Assembly: GCF_043555835.1 (NCBI RefSeq)
Contig: NZ_JBIGHV010000002.1
Coordinates: 620,001-684,000 of the forward strand
Source of the DNA: Pelomonas parva
Lineage (GTDB): Bacteria > Pseudomonadota > Gammaproteobacteria > Burkholderiales > Burkholderiaceae_C
DNA length: 64,000 nt
Direction: 5' to 3'
Shown here in pieces: positions 43,646-52,286 of this stretch. The stretch's first letter is position 1; every line of letters begins with the position of its first letter. A model generated the notes under the pieces. The model ran no database searches. It was not told the DNA's origin and worked only from the letters and a program-made list of their open reading frames with translations. The position numbers and the translations under genes were made by a program.

Positions 43646-45112
43646 TCAGAACGGGTAGGGCGGCGGCGCGGCCTTGACGGTGACCCATTGCCAGGTCGTG
43701 AAGGCCTCCCAGTCGGCCGGTCCGCCATGCACATTGCCGTTGCCGGCCACGCCGGGGCCGCCGAAGGGGTTGGTGGCGTCGTCGTTCACCGTCTGGTCGT
43801 TGACGTGGACCATGCCGGCCTTCAGCTGCTGCGCCAGCGCCATCGCGCGGTTCATGGACTTGGAGATCACCGCCGCGGCCAGACCGCCGTCGTGCGCATT
43901 GGCCAGCGCAGCGGCTTCCTCGTCGGTCTTGAAGGTGACGAGGTTGAGCAGCGGGCCGAACACCTCTTCGTCATGCACGCGCATGCCGGGCTTGATGCCG
44001 CTGAGCACGGTGGGCTTGTAGAACAGGCCCTCGTAGGTGCCGCCGGCCAGCAGCTTGGCACCCTTGGCCACGCTGTCCTGCACCAGCGCATGCACGCGGT
44101 CACGCTGGCGTGCATCGATCAGCGGGCCCAGGGCCACTTGTCCCGTGGCGCCATCGCCGACCGGCAGGTGCGTGGCCTTGGCCACCAGCCGCTGCGTGAG
44201 CGCTTCGGCGATGGACTCATGCACCAGCACGCGGTTGGAGGCCATGCAGATCTGGCCCGAATGCAGCCAGGCGCCCCAGGCCGCGTTGCTGGCGGCGAGG
44301 TCCAGGTCGGCGTCGTCCAGGATGACCAGGCAGTTGGTGCCGCCCAGTTCCAGCGAGGCCTTCTTGAGGTGTCGCGCGGCCAGCTCGCCGACGCGCCGGC
44401 CCACACCCACCGAGCCGGTGAAGGACACCATGCGCACCTCGGGCGCGGTGATCAGTGCCTCGCCCACCTCGGCGCCGCCGGGCAGCACCGACAGCACGCC
44501 GGCCGGCAGGCCAGCGGCCTCGAGCACGCGGGCAATCAGGTAGCCGCCGCTGACCGGCGTGCGCGGGTCGGGCTTGATGAGCACGGCGTTGCCAGCGGCA
44601 AGTGCCGGTGCGACGACGCGCAAGGTCAGGATCAACGGGAAGTTGAACGGCGAGATGACGGCCACGACGCCGTGCGGCACGCGCCGCGCCATGCTCAGGC
44701 GGCCCGGCACGCTGGGCAGCAGCTGGCCCGCCGGCTGCATCGGCATGGCGGCGGCCACGTGGCAGAAGGTGATGGCCTCGCGCACCTCGTGCTGGCCCTT
44801 GGGCAGGATGCCGCCGCCCTCACGGGTGATCCACAGCGCCAGCTCGTCGGCATGCTGCTGCAGCAGGGCGGCGGCCTTGTGGAAGACGGCGGCGCGCTCG
44901 CGCGGGGCGGTGGCCGCCCAGGCGGCCTGCGCGGCGGCGGCGGCTCGGGCGGCTTCGGCCACATCGGCCGGCGTGGCCTCGCCCGCCGTGCCCAGGCGCT
45001 CGCCGGTGGCGGGCTCGATGATGTCCAGCGTGCGCGCCGCAGCGCGCCATTGGCCGATGAAGAGGCTGTCACGCCAGGGGGCGCCGGCCAGGAACGTGGG
45101 GCTCTGCTGCAT
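43646..45112 (-). CDS. Aryl aldehyde dehydrogenase (benzaldehyde dehydrogenase/XylC type)
   Basis: A 488-residue NAD(P)+-dependent aldehyde dehydrogenase. Catalytic residues are N157 (SPFNF), E255 (LELGG) and C289 (SGQICM). It resembles XylC from Pseudomonas along its length and ends in the same YPF. With calA next to it, the best guess is oxidation of coniferaldehyde to ferulate; vanillin or benzaldehyde are alternatives. First gene of a 13-kb operon running to the carboxylesterase. AAGGAG precedes the ATG, and a repressor-like dyad overlaps the candidate promoter. Confidence 0.88.
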   Translation of the reverse strand: MQQSPTFLAGAPWRDSLFIGQWRAAARTLDIIEPATGERLGTAGEATPADVAEAARAAAAAQAAWAATAPRERAAVFHKAAALLQQHADELALWITREGGGILPKGQHEVREAITFCHVAAAMPMQPAGQLLPSVPGRLSMARRVPHGVVAVISPFNFPLILTLRVVAPALAAGNAVLIKPDPRTPVSGGYLIARVLEAAGLPAGVLSVLPGGAEVGEALITAPEVRMVSFTGSVGVGRRVGELAARHLKKASLELGGTNCLVILDDADLDLAASNAAWGAWLHSGQICMASNRVLVHESIAEALTQRLVAKATHLPVGDGATGQVALGPLIDARQRDRVHALVQDSVAKGAKLLAGGTYEGLFYKPTVLSGIKPGMRVHDEEVFGPLLNLVTFKTDEEAAALANAHDGGLAAAVISKSMNRAMALAQQLKAGMVHVNDQTVNDDATNPFGGPGVAGNGNVHGGPADWEAFTTWQWVTVKAAPPPYPF

Positions 45113-45141
45113 GGTGTCTCCTTGGGTTCTTGTTTAGATTG

Positions 45142-45169
45142 CCTATACGATGATTAGCCAGGCAAACAA
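45142..45169 (-). promoter_or_regulatory. Candidate promoter of the aldehyde dehydrogenase/calA operon
   Basis: On the minus strand TTGTTT (45164-45169) and TATAGG (45142-45147) are separated by 16 bases. The operator-like dyad at 45154-45166 lies between and over these elements, which fits repression. I saw no -24/-12 sigma54 element here. Confidence 0.35.
45154..45166. promoter_or_regulatory. Operator site B: TTAGC-CAG-GCAAA
   Basis: Matches the perfect dyad TTAGC-N3-GCTAA of the marR/thiolase gap with one mismatch. It lies 41 bases upstream of the aldehyde dehydrogenase start, within its candidate promoter. Probably bound by the MarR regulator at 25993-26493. Confidence 0.55.
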
Positions 45170-45473
45170 AAATATGGGCTTAATGTGTGCTTGGATGGGT
45201 GGCTTCGGGAATCCGTAGAAACGCTGAGACCGTTCGGCCTGCCGCCCGGCGCACGCTGGGCTCAGCGCAACTGGCATGCCAACCCCGAGGCGGCGCGCGA
45301 CGCCGCGCGGCTTCTGCCGCTTGCTCTCCCCGGGACGGGAGGCGGCTCACTGGGACTTTCCCGATGCCGGCAACCGGGGCGTTCAGCCCCAGTACTCACG
45401 GGGGCAGTGGCTTGCGGACTCGCGCAAATTCGCAAGACTGAAGCAGACTGCGACCCCTGGCTTTGACGAAATC

Positions 45474-47270
45474 ATGAAACCGCACAACGTCCCTCCGAAG
45501 ATCTCTCTGGCGGAGCTGTCGCGCCAATCGGACGCCATGCTGCGCAAAGGCAACAGCCAGGACTTCAACTGGTCGCTCGACGGCAGTGCGCCCACGCTGG
45601 CGCAGCTGACCGAGGCGCTGTTCTTTTCGCCGGGCGACGGCCGGATCTGGCTCAATGACCAGCGCATGCTGCTCGTCCACAGCGCAGCGACGGGACATCT
45701 GCGGCGCGAGTTGATCGACACGCTGGGCCTGTCGCGCGCGCGCGGGCTGCTGACGCGGGCGGGCTACGTCAGTGGTTCTCGCGATGCGCAGCTCGTGCGC
45801 CAACGCTGGCCGGATGCCGATGCGGCCGCCGTCTTCATGGCGGGCGCCCGACTGCATGCGCTGGAGGGCGTGGTGAAGGTGACGCCGGTGAGCTTCTCGT
45901 TCGACATCGACCGCGGCACCTACGACGGCGAGTTCATCTGGGAGCATTCCAGCGAGGACGACGAGCACATCAGCGCCTATGGCATCGGCACCGACCCGGC
46001 CTGCTGGTCGCAGGTCGGCTATGCGACGGGCTATGTGACGACGCTGTTCGGCCAGCCGGTGATCTTCCGCGAGGTGGACTGCCGCGCGATGGGGGCCGCC
46101 GCATGCCGCGTGATCGGTCGGCATGCCGCGGCCTGGGGCGACATCAGCGAGGACCTGCGCTATCTGGAGGCGCATGACTTCCGCGCCATGGCGCCGGGCG
46201 CCGGGCAGCCTGCGCCGCCGACCGATCCCGCCCTGGGCCCGGCGCCTGTCGGCGCGACGGGCGATGGCCGGCACGAGGTGGTCGGCGCGTCGTCGGCCTT
46301 CGTCTCGGCCTGCCACCTGCTGGACCGGGTGGCGCGCACGTCGGCCACCGTGCTGTTCTCGGGCGAATCGGGCGTCGGCAAGGAGGCCTTCGCACGGCGC
46401 CTGCACCGCATCAGCCCGCGGGCGGACAAGCCTTTCATCGCGCTGAACTGCGCCGCCATGCCGGAGGGCCTGCTGGAGTCCGAGCTGTTCGGCGTGGAGA
46501 AGGGCGCCTACACCGGCGCGCATGCCTCGCGCGAGGGACGCTTCGAGCGCGCGCACGGCGGCACGCTGTTCCTCGACGAGGTGGGCACGCTCAGCCCTGT
46601 GGCCCAGGCCAAGCTGCTGCGGGTGCTGCAGGAAGGCGAGATCGAGCGGGTGGGCGGTTCACGGCTCATCCAGGTTGACGTGCGCGTGGCGGCCGCCACC
46701 AATGTCGACCTGCGGGCCGAGGTGGAGGCCGGGCGATTCCGGGCGGACCTGTTCTATCGCCTCAACGTCTTCCCGTTGCACCTGCCGCCGCTACGCGAGC
46801 GGCGCGAGGACATCCCGCTGCTGATGAGCCATTTCCTGCGCCGCGAGTCGCAGCGCCATGGCCGTGCGGTGCGCGGTTTCAGTGCGCGGGCCGTGCGTGC
46901 GGCGCTGCATTACGACTGGCCGGGCAACATCCGAGAGCTGCTCAACCTCGTCGAGCGGGCGGTCATCAACGTGGAAGACGGCATGGCCATCGACGTGCAC
47001 CACATGTTCCGCGGCGAGCCGCTGGCCCGGCAGGCGGTGCTGGCGGTGTCGTCCGCAGGGGAGCTTGCGCAGGAGGCCGAACCGGGCGTGGACAACCTGC
47101 TGCAGCACCTGCAGTCCGCACTGGGCGCCGCCGCGCTGGACCTGCCGGCGCTGGAGGCCCGGCTGCTGCAGGAGGCGGTCGATGCCCACAGTGGCAACCT
47201 GTCGGCGGCTGCGCGCGCGCTGGGGCTGAGCCGGGCGCAGCTGGCCTACCGGCTGGAGCGGCATGGCTGA
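45474..47270 (+). CDS. Sigma54-dependent phenol-sensor activator (XylR/DmpR/MopR type)
   Basis: A 598-residue enhancer-binding protein: XylR_N sensor (about 20-110), V4R (about 130-217), AAA+ domain (Walker A GESGVGKE 297-304, sigma54-contact GAYTGA 344-349, Walker B TLFLDE 364-369) and a Fis-type HTH at the end. C177, E200, C203 and C211 have the same spacing as the zinc site of MopR, and H128, F154 and W156 fall where MopR has its phenol-pocket residues. So a phenolic effector is expected. The ATG at 45474 lacks a clear Shine-Dalgarno. Divergent from the aldehyde dehydrogenase operon. Confidence 0.92.
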   Translation: MKPHNVPPKISLAELSRQSDAMLRKGNSQDFNWSLDGSAPTLAQLTEALFFSPGDGRIWLNDQRMLLVHSAATGHLRRELIDTLGLSRARGLLTRAGYVSGSRDAQLVRQRWPDADAAAVFMAGARLHALEGVVKVTPVSFSFDIDRGTYDGEFIWEHSSEDDEHISAYGIGTDPACWSQVGYATGYVTTLFGQPVIFREVDCRAMGAAACRVIGRHAAAWGDISEDLRYLEAHDFRAMAPGAGQPAPPTDPALGPAPVGATGDGRHEVVGASSAFVSACHLLDRVARTSATVLFSGESGVGKEAFARRLHRISPRADKPFIALNCAAMPEGLLESELFGVEKGAYTGAHASREGRFERAHGGTLFLDEVGTLSPVAQAKLLRVLQEGEIERVGGSRLIQVDVRVAAATNVDLRAEVEAGRFRADLFYRLNVFPLHLPPLRERREDIPLLMSHFLRRESQRHGRAVRGFSARAVRAALHYDWPGNIRELLNLVERAVINVEDGMAIDVHHMFRGEPLARQAVLAVSSAGELAQEAEPGVDNLLQHLQSALGAAALDLPALEARLLQEAVDAHSGNLSAAARALGLSRAQLAYRLERHG

Positions 47271-47403
47271 AGCCCTTCGCCCAGTCCCGCCCCGCTGAAG
47301 GCGGGTGGGGCACATTCCCTGTGGGCCGGCTTGGGGCGGCCTGCATAGTCCGACGCGAGTGGTGTTGAGGGCCGCCATCCCGATTCATGTTTGCGGGCTT
47401 GGC

Positions 47404-47958
47404 TTACTTCAACGATAAGCACCGATGCCCGGCCACCTCGTCCACGGTGCGCTCCTGCAACTTGCCGCCCGAGCCTAGGCCCAGCTTGGTGCCCGTCGCA
47501 TTGAGCACGCAATCAATCTTCCAGCGCCCGTCTTCCCAGCGGGTAACGTAGCCCAGGAAATCGACCATCTCCGTCTCGCCGTTCTTCCAGTCCTTGCGGT
47601 AGAACAGCCGCCCGGCACCGCCCGCGCCGTCGGCCTGGAGAAGGCGATAGCCATCCAGCGGCGTCGAGTACTTCGCCCCGCGTTTCAGCATGGTGGGCAG
47701 GTCCTTGTCTGACATCCCCCGCTGGCGCAGGTTCGCCAACATCTCGTCCACAGCTCCTTTGGCCCGGGACTGCTTGTACAGGGCTACATCTCCGGTCTTC
47801 TCGGACGCCAGATGCGCCACATATGCGGCTTCGGCTTGCGCTACGAAGGAATTGCTCTTCAGCGTTGTGCTCTGGGCCGCAGGTGTCTGCGCTGCGGCGC
47901 TGGCGGTCAACATTGATGCGGCTAAGGCCAATGCAGCGCAGCCTTTTAGGTCATTCAT
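47404..47958 (-). CDS. Exported protein of unknown function
   Basis: A 184-residue protein with a Sec signal (MNDLKGCAALALAASMLTASAAAQ). The mature part is helical at first (SFVAQAEAAYVAHLASEKTG), then has a beta-rich domain with GYRLLQADGAGGAGRLFYRK and a WEDGRWKIDCVLNATG segment, with two cysteines that could pair. I do not recognise the family; the second half is loosely NTF2-like. The ATG at 47958 is supported by GGGAGG upstream. Base composition here seems more AT-rich than the neighbouring catabolic genes, hinting at separate origin. Confidence 0.7.
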   Translation of the reverse strand: MNDLKGCAALALAASMLTASAAAQTPAAQSTTLKSNSFVAQAEAAYVAHLASEKTGDVALYKQSRAKGAVDEMLANLRQRGMSDKDLPTMLKRGAKYSTPLDGYRLLQADGAGGAGRLFYRKDWKNGETEMVDFLGYVTRWEDGRWKIDCVLNATGTKLGLGSGGKLQERTVDEVAGHRCLSLK

Positions 47959-48315
47959 ATTTGTTGTCCTCCCTTGAATAGCCGAAAGAGTACCGAAACT
48001 TCCGAGTCGCTCTGTGTATTCGCTCGCGCTGGCATTCCCGTCAGGGATCGGAGTCTTCGGCACTGAGCTGACGCCCACACGCCTTACCCGGTACAGCGAG
48101 GGTGCTATGAGCTGGAAAGGCGAAGTAGAAATCTTCGGTGACCGCTCGCGCTGCAACGCCGACTCACCGCTCGTTCACCTGCTGGCTGCCGCAGGTGCTA
48201 GCGGTGACTGGATTGCGTGCTCATCGCTCTGGCCTGCATGTTGACGACCGCTGGAGTACGCAGCGGCCCGGCGCTCGGCCCTCACTTCACTCACTTCCTG
48301 CCCTGCGAGGACGCT
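47959..48315. other. Non-coding gap upstream of the exported protein
   Basis: A 357-base stretch between the divergent-side start of the exported protein and the end of the NTF2-like gene. It contains short open frames (one from 48108 starting MSWKGEVEIFGDR) that lack convincing start signals or family features. Composition is closer to the exported gene than to the operons around it. I see no repeat or tRNA. It may hold a decayed gene, but I cannot name one. Confidence 0.4.
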
Positions 48316-48756
48316 TCAGCCGTGGAACTCGAAGCTGGCGTCGCGGTGCTCGATCAGCCAGCTGCCATCGGGTTGGCGGCGCAGGCGGTCGGCGAACTTG
48401 CCCAGCAGCGGTGCGCCCCGGCGTTGCCGGCCTTGCGGCCCGGCGGGGTCGCCGGCATCGCCCACCCAGAGCAGCACGCGGCTGAGCGCGCAGGCCGTGT
48501 CGGCCGACTGCATCTCCACCAGCGTGGAGACGACGAGATGCCGTGTCAGCCGCTCGGCCGGGCGGTTGCGGTAGGCGGCCTCGATGGCCTCACGCCCCCG
48601 GGCCGGTTCGCCGGAAGGGCGGTGCAGTTCTCCGTCGGGCGTGAACAGCGCGGCCAGGCCCGCAGGATCGGTTGTGTCGATGCAGTGCGCGCTGCGCAGC
48701 ACGGTGCGCCGGCAGCCGGCCTCGGCGCTGAGCAGCGTGAGCTCGTCGATCAGCAT
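48316..48756 (-). CDS. NTF2-like/SnoaL family protein
   Basis: A 146-residue small alpha+beta-barrel protein of the SnoaL/NTF2-like type. It starts with a helix (MLIDELTLLSAEAGCRRTVL), then HCIDTTDPAGLAALFTPDGE, the GREAIEAAYRNRPAE helix and RRQPDGSWLIEHRDASFEF at the end. Such folds include isomerases, dehydratases and small subunits of ring hydroxylases. The ATG at 48756 overlaps the upstream hydrolase stop by 7 bases. Last gene of the hydratase/fcs operon. Role in phenylpropanoid breakdown is unknown. Confidence 0.8.
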   Translation of the reverse strand: MLIDELTLLSAEAGCRRTVLRSAHCIDTTDPAGLAALFTPDGELHRPSGEPARGREAIEAAYRNRPAERLTRHLVVSTLVEMQSADTACALSRVLLWVGDAGDPAGPQGRQRRGAPLLGKFADRLRRQPDGSWLIEHRDASFEFHG

Positions 48757-49469
48757 GGCTCGGTCAGCCAGTCGGCCAGCGCGGCCGTGACGGCTTCGGG
48801 TTGCTCCAGCGTGCTCATGTGGCCGCAGTCGGGCACCAGCACCAGCCTTGCGTCCGGGATCAGGCGGGCCATGGCCGCATGGCGGTCGGGCGGGCTCCAT
48901 TGGTCGTCCTGACCGCACAGCACGAGGCTGGGGCAGGCGACGCGGGCCAGCACGTCGGCGGCGTCGGGACGCTCCAGCAGGGCTTGCACCTGGGCGGCGA
49001 ACTGCTCGGGCGTGTGGCGCTGGACCATGGCCTGCATCTGGCCGTACACGGCGCTGCCATGGGCCTCGGGCCTGACCATGCCGGGCAACCAGCGCCGGGC
49101 CAGCTCGGCCATGCCCGATTCGCGCGCCGCGGCCAGCAAGGACAGGCGCTGGTGGCGCTCGGCCTCGCCCGCTTCGCCGCCCGGGCGCGGCTGCCAGCCG
49201 GTGTCCAGCAAGGCCAGGCGCTCGACGCGCTCGGGCGCCTGGCGCATGACCTCCAGCGCGATGCGCCCGCCCATGGAGTGACCGGCCAGCGCGAACCGTT
49301 CGGCCGGCGCCTGGCGCAGCAGCTCGGTGGCCAGCGCCGGCAGGCTGTCATGCCCGTCGTTGGGCGCGACCCAGCAGCGGGCGCGGTCGGCCAGGCCGGC
49401 GATCTGCGGCTGCCAGACGCTGTCGTCGCACAGCAGCCCCGGCACCAGCACCAGCAGCGGCGCCGCCAT
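48750..49469 (-). CDS. Alpha/beta hydrolase
   Basis: A 239-residue alpha/beta hydrolase with nucleophile S65 (LAGHSMGG), an acid in LVLCGQDDQWSP and histidine in VPDCGHMSTLEQPEAV. It is of the size and style of enol-lactonase (PcaD-like) and small esterase families. The ATG at 49469 shares one base with the upstream stop (TGATG), so coupling is likely. It is encoded with feruloyl-CoA synthase and an amidohydrolase; hydrolysis of a thioester, lactone or ring-cleavage product is possible, unproven. Confidence 0.85.
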   Translation of the reverse strand: MAAPLLVLVPGLLCDDSVWQPQIAGLADRARCWVAPNDGHDSLPALATELLRQAPAERFALAGHSMGGRIALEVMRQAPERVERLALLDTGWQPRPGGEAGEAERHQRLSLLAAARESGMAELARRWLPGMVRPEAHGSAVYGQMQAMVQRHTPEQFAAQVQALLERPDAADVLARVACPSLVLCGQDDQWSPPDRHAAMARLIPDARLVLVPDCGHMSTLEQPEAVTAALADWLTEPC

Positions 49470-50404
49470 CAGCAGCACTCCGCGCCGGCCGGTGGCTGCA
49501 GGCGCTGGTAGCGGCCCCACACGGGATGCTCGTCCAGGCGCAGCAGGCGCACGGCGTTGTCCTTCAGCAGCAGTGGCATCACCTCGGGGCGCAGGCCGGC
49601 CGTGGCGGCGTCGGCCATCCAGCGCTCGGGCGTGAGTGCGGGGAAGTCGGAGCCGAACAGCATCTTCTTCTTCAGCAGCCCGTTGGCGTACTTGATGAGG
49701 ATCTCGGGGAAGTATTTGGGCGACCAGCCGGACAGGTCGATCCAGACATTGGGCTTGTGCGTGGCCACGGCCAGCGCGTTCTCCTGCCAGGGGAAGGACG
49801 GGTGGGCGATGACGATGGGCATGTCGGGGAAGTCCACCGCCACGTCGTCCAGGAACATCGGGTCGGAGTACTTCAGCCGCACGCCGCCGCCGCCGCGCAT
49901 GCCGGCGCCGATGCCCGTCTGGCCGCTGTGGAAGATGGCCGGCAGCGCGGCCTCGGCGATGGCCTCGTAGACCTCGTAGCAGGCGCGGTCGTTCGGGTAG
50001 AAGGCCTGGGCCGAGGGATGGAACTTGAAGCCGCGCACGCCGAAGTCGTCCACCAGCCGGCGCACCTCGCGCGCGCCCATCTTGCCGCGCAGCGGGTCGA
50101 CGCTGGCGAACGGGATGAGGGCGTCCGGGTGTTGCGCGGCCTCTTCGGCCACCTCCTCGTTGCTGATGCGCACCTGGCCCATGCCGCGCTCGGTGTCGAC
50201 CGAGAAGATGACCGACAGCATGCGGCGCTCGCGGTAGTAGGCGGCCGTCTCGGCGATGGTCAGCCGGGGCATGGCCTCCTTGAAGTAGCTGGCCATGGCC
50301 TGGTCGAAGGCGTCGGCAACAGGGTCGAAGGCATTGCGTGTGGAGACGGTCGCATGCGTGTGGATGTCGATGGCGACCAGGTCCTGCAGGGCTTGCTCGC
50401 TCAT
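49469..50404 (-). CDS. Amidohydrolase-family protein (ACMSD/decarboxylase-like)
   Basis: A 311-residue amidohydrolase_2 TIM-barrel protein. Metal ligands are suggested by H15 and H17 (DIHTHA), a middle histidine in PAIFHSG, the histidine of IAHPSFPWQ and the aspartate of FGSDFPAL. Members include ACMSD, gamma-resorcylate and o-pyrocatechuate decarboxylases and 4-oxalomesaconate hydratase. It overlaps fcs by 4 bases. A decarboxylase or hydratase acting on an aromatic or ring-fission acid is plausible, but the substrate cannot be read from the sequence. Confidence 0.85.
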   Translation of the reverse strand: MSEQALQDLVAIDIHTHATVSTRNAFDPVADAFDQAMASYFKEAMPRLTIAETAAYYRERRMLSVIFSVDTERGMGQVRISNEEVAEEAAQHPDALIPFASVDPLRGKMGAREVRRLVDDFGVRGFKFHPSAQAFYPNDRACYEVYEAIAEAALPAIFHSGQTGIGAGMRGGGGVRLKYSDPMFLDDVAVDFPDMPIVIAHPSFPWQENALAVATHKPNVWIDLSGWSPKYFPEILIKYANGLLKKKMLFGSDFPALTPERWMADAATAGLRPEVMPLLLKDNAVRLLRLDEHPVWGRYQRLQPPAGAECC

Positions 50405-52278
50405 CGCTGGCCCTCGTTGGCCAGCAGCACGTCGGCGGGTGGCGGTTCGGCGTACAGGCGCTCCACCAGCGCGACGCGCGCGCGCAGCACGGCGCGCTGG
50501 TTGAGCGAGCCCTTGTCCGTCACCTCGCCCTGCGCGGCGCTGGGCGCGGCCGGCACGAGCAGCGCGCGGGTGATGCGGTTGGAGCTGCCGGTGCCGGTGG
50601 CCGCCAGCGCGTCCAGCCAGCGCTGCGCCCAGGCGCGCACGGCCGGGTCGGCGGCCCAGGCGGCCGGGTCGTGCGGCGTGCCGGGCGCCGCCAGCTCGGC
50701 CGCGGCCGGTGCGAAGAACACCAGCAGGCCCAGCGCATCGCGGCCGTCGCCGGTGACGACGACGTCGTGCATATAGGGCAGGGCGTCGGCCATGGCGCGG
50801 GCGCGCAGCTGACCGACGTTGGCCCAGGTGCCGGTGATGAGCTTGAAGTCCTCGGCGATGCGGCCGTCAAAGCGCAGGCCGCGCGCGGGCTGGGCCGGGT
50901 CTATCCACTGCGCGGCGTCGCCGCTGCAGAAGAAGCCGTCGTCATCGAAGGCGGCCGCCGTCAGCTCGGGCTGGCCCCAGTAGCCGGGCGTGATGCTGGG
51001 GCCGCGGTAGCGCAGCTCCAGCTTGTCGCCCACGGGCGCGAGCTTGAGGTCCAGCCCCGGCGCGGGCAGGCCGACGATGCCCTGCCGCCAGCCGGGCAGG
51101 TGGTGGGACACCGCGAACGGGCCGCTCTCGGTCATGCCCAGGCCCATGGTCATGGGGATGCGCTGGCCCAGCGCCTCGGTGGCCAGCCGGTCCACCAGCT
51201 CGATGACCGACTGCGGCATGGCCGCGCCCGCCGCGAAGATGAGCTTGAGCCTGGCCAGCACGCGGTCGCGCAGTGCCGGGTCTTGCGCCATGTGGTGGGC
51301 CAGCATCTCCAGCCCCTTGGGCACCGTGTAGATGGCCGTGGGTGAGACGTCCATCAGGTTCAGCACCGTCTCGGCCATGCCGTCCTCGGTGGGCTTGCCC
51401 TCGTCGATGTAGAGGCTGCCACCGTTGCGCAGCACCAGGCCGAAGTTGGCATTGCCGCCGGCCGTGTGGTGCCAGGGCAGCCAGTCCACCAGCACCGGCG
51501 GTTCCTCCTCCAGGAAGGGGTAGCACTGGGCATACATCTGCTGGTTGGCGCAGAGCATGCGGTGGGTGTTGATGACGGCCTTGGGCGCCTGCGTGGAGCC
51601 CGAGGTGAACAGCAGCTTGGCGACCGTGTCGGCGCTCACGCGCTCGTGGGCCGCGTCCACGGCGGGCGTGGCCACGGTGCGCAGCAGGTCGAGCATGCGC
51701 AGCGCGCCCGGCCGGTGGCCGTGGGTCAGCAGCACCGGCGTGCCCGGCCTACCCTGAGTTAAGGCCTTGTCCAGCGCCGGGCCGAAGGCGTCGCCATCGG
51801 CGGCGAACACCAGCCCCGGCTGCAGCAGCGCCACCGCCTGCGCGACCTTGGCAGCCTGCGGGTCCAGCCGCGAGTAGGCCGGCGAGATGGGCGCGACCGG
51901 CACGCCCACATGCATGGCCGCCAGCGTCAGCAGCGCATGCTCGATGTCGTTGCCCGACAGCAGCATCAGGGGCCGTTCGGCCGACAGGCCGAGGTCCAGC
52001 AAGGCCTGGCCCAGTGCCTTCACCTGGGCAGCGGCCTCGGCATAGCTGAGGTGGCGCCAGGGGCGGCCGGGTGTGCCCAGCGGGCCGCGCTCGCGCTGGG
52101 CGAGGAAGCTGCGGTCCGGTGCGGTGGCGGCCCAGTGCAACAGGTGCTCGGTGAAGCGGCGCGGATAGGCCGCGATCGGCTGGTGGGCGCGGATCAGCCA
52201 GCCGCCGTCGGGCTGCGGCGTGATCTCGGCGCCATAGGGCCCGAAGGCCACGGGACGGTAGGGGGCGGCGGCGCTCAT
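50401..52278 (-). CDS. fcs: Feruloyl-CoA synthase-like acyl-CoA synthetase
   Basis: A 625-residue ANL-family ligase forming the CoA thioester of ferulate or p-coumarate at the cost of ATP. It starts AAPYRPVAFGPYGAEITPQP, typical of bacterial feruloyl-CoA synthases, with P-loop FTSGSTQAPKAV (224-235), the adenylate motif MTMGLGMTESGP and the late motif FDGRIAEDFKLITGTWANVG. The size agrees with Fcs (590-630). The ATG at 52278 follows the hydratase stop by 8 bases. Together with the hydratase it starts side-chain shortening of hydroxycinnamates. Confidence 0.92.
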   Translation of the reverse strand: MSAAAPYRPVAFGPYGAEITPQPDGGWLIRAHQPIAAYPRRFTEHLLHWAATAPDRSFLAQRERGPLGTPGRPWRHLSYAEAAAQVKALGQALLDLGLSAERPLMLLSGNDIEHALLTLAAMHVGVPVAPISPAYSRLDPQAAKVAQAVALLQPGLVFAADGDAFGPALDKALTQGRPGTPVLLTHGHRPGALRMLDLLRTVATPAVDAAHERVSADTVAKLLFTSGSTQAPKAVINTHRMLCANQQMYAQCYPFLEEEPPVLVDWLPWHHTAGGNANFGLVLRNGGSLYIDEGKPTEDGMAETVLNLMDVSPTAIYTVPKGLEMLAHHMAQDPALRDRVLARLKLIFAAGAAMPQSVIELVDRLATEALGQRIPMTMGLGMTESGPFAVSHHLPGWRQGIVGLPAPGLDLKLAPVGDKLELRYRGPSITPGYWGQPELTAAAFDDDGFFCSGDAAQWIDPAQPARGLRFDGRIAEDFKLITGTWANVGQLRARAMADALPYMHDVVVTGDGRDALGLLVFFAPAAAELAAPGTPHDPAAWAADPAVRAWAQRWLDALAATGTGSSNRITRALLVPAAPSAAQGEVTDKGSLNQRAVLRARVALVERLYAEPPPADVLLANEGQR

Positions 52279-52286
52279 GGCGGGGC

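Larger units (their letters stand above)
45113..45473. other. Intergenic region between aldehyde dehydrogenase and sigma54 activator
   Basis: A 361-base divergent gap. The part near the aldehyde dehydrogenase (about 45130-45185) is AT-rich and holds operator site B, a TTGCCT/AGGCAA inverted repeat (45139-45144 and 45160-45165) and the candidate promoter. The remainder is GC-rich with short open frames I regard as non-coding. No GG-N10-GC sigma54 element with good context was found by eye on either strand. Confidence 0.6.

Noticed and set aside
45113..45473. Possible sigma54 (-24/-12) promoter for the aldehyde dehydrogenase operon
   Set aside because: Checked TGG and GG-N10-GC spacings on both strands; none combines the -24 and -12 contexts.
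47286..47305. CCCGCC/GGCGGG hairpin after the sigma54 activator
   Set aside because: Only a 6-bp stem with an 8-base loop and no T-run; GC-rich chance hairpins are common here.
48014..48244. Plus-strand frame of 76 codons
   Set aside because: No convincing start signal or similarity that I recognise; described only as part of a non-coding gap.
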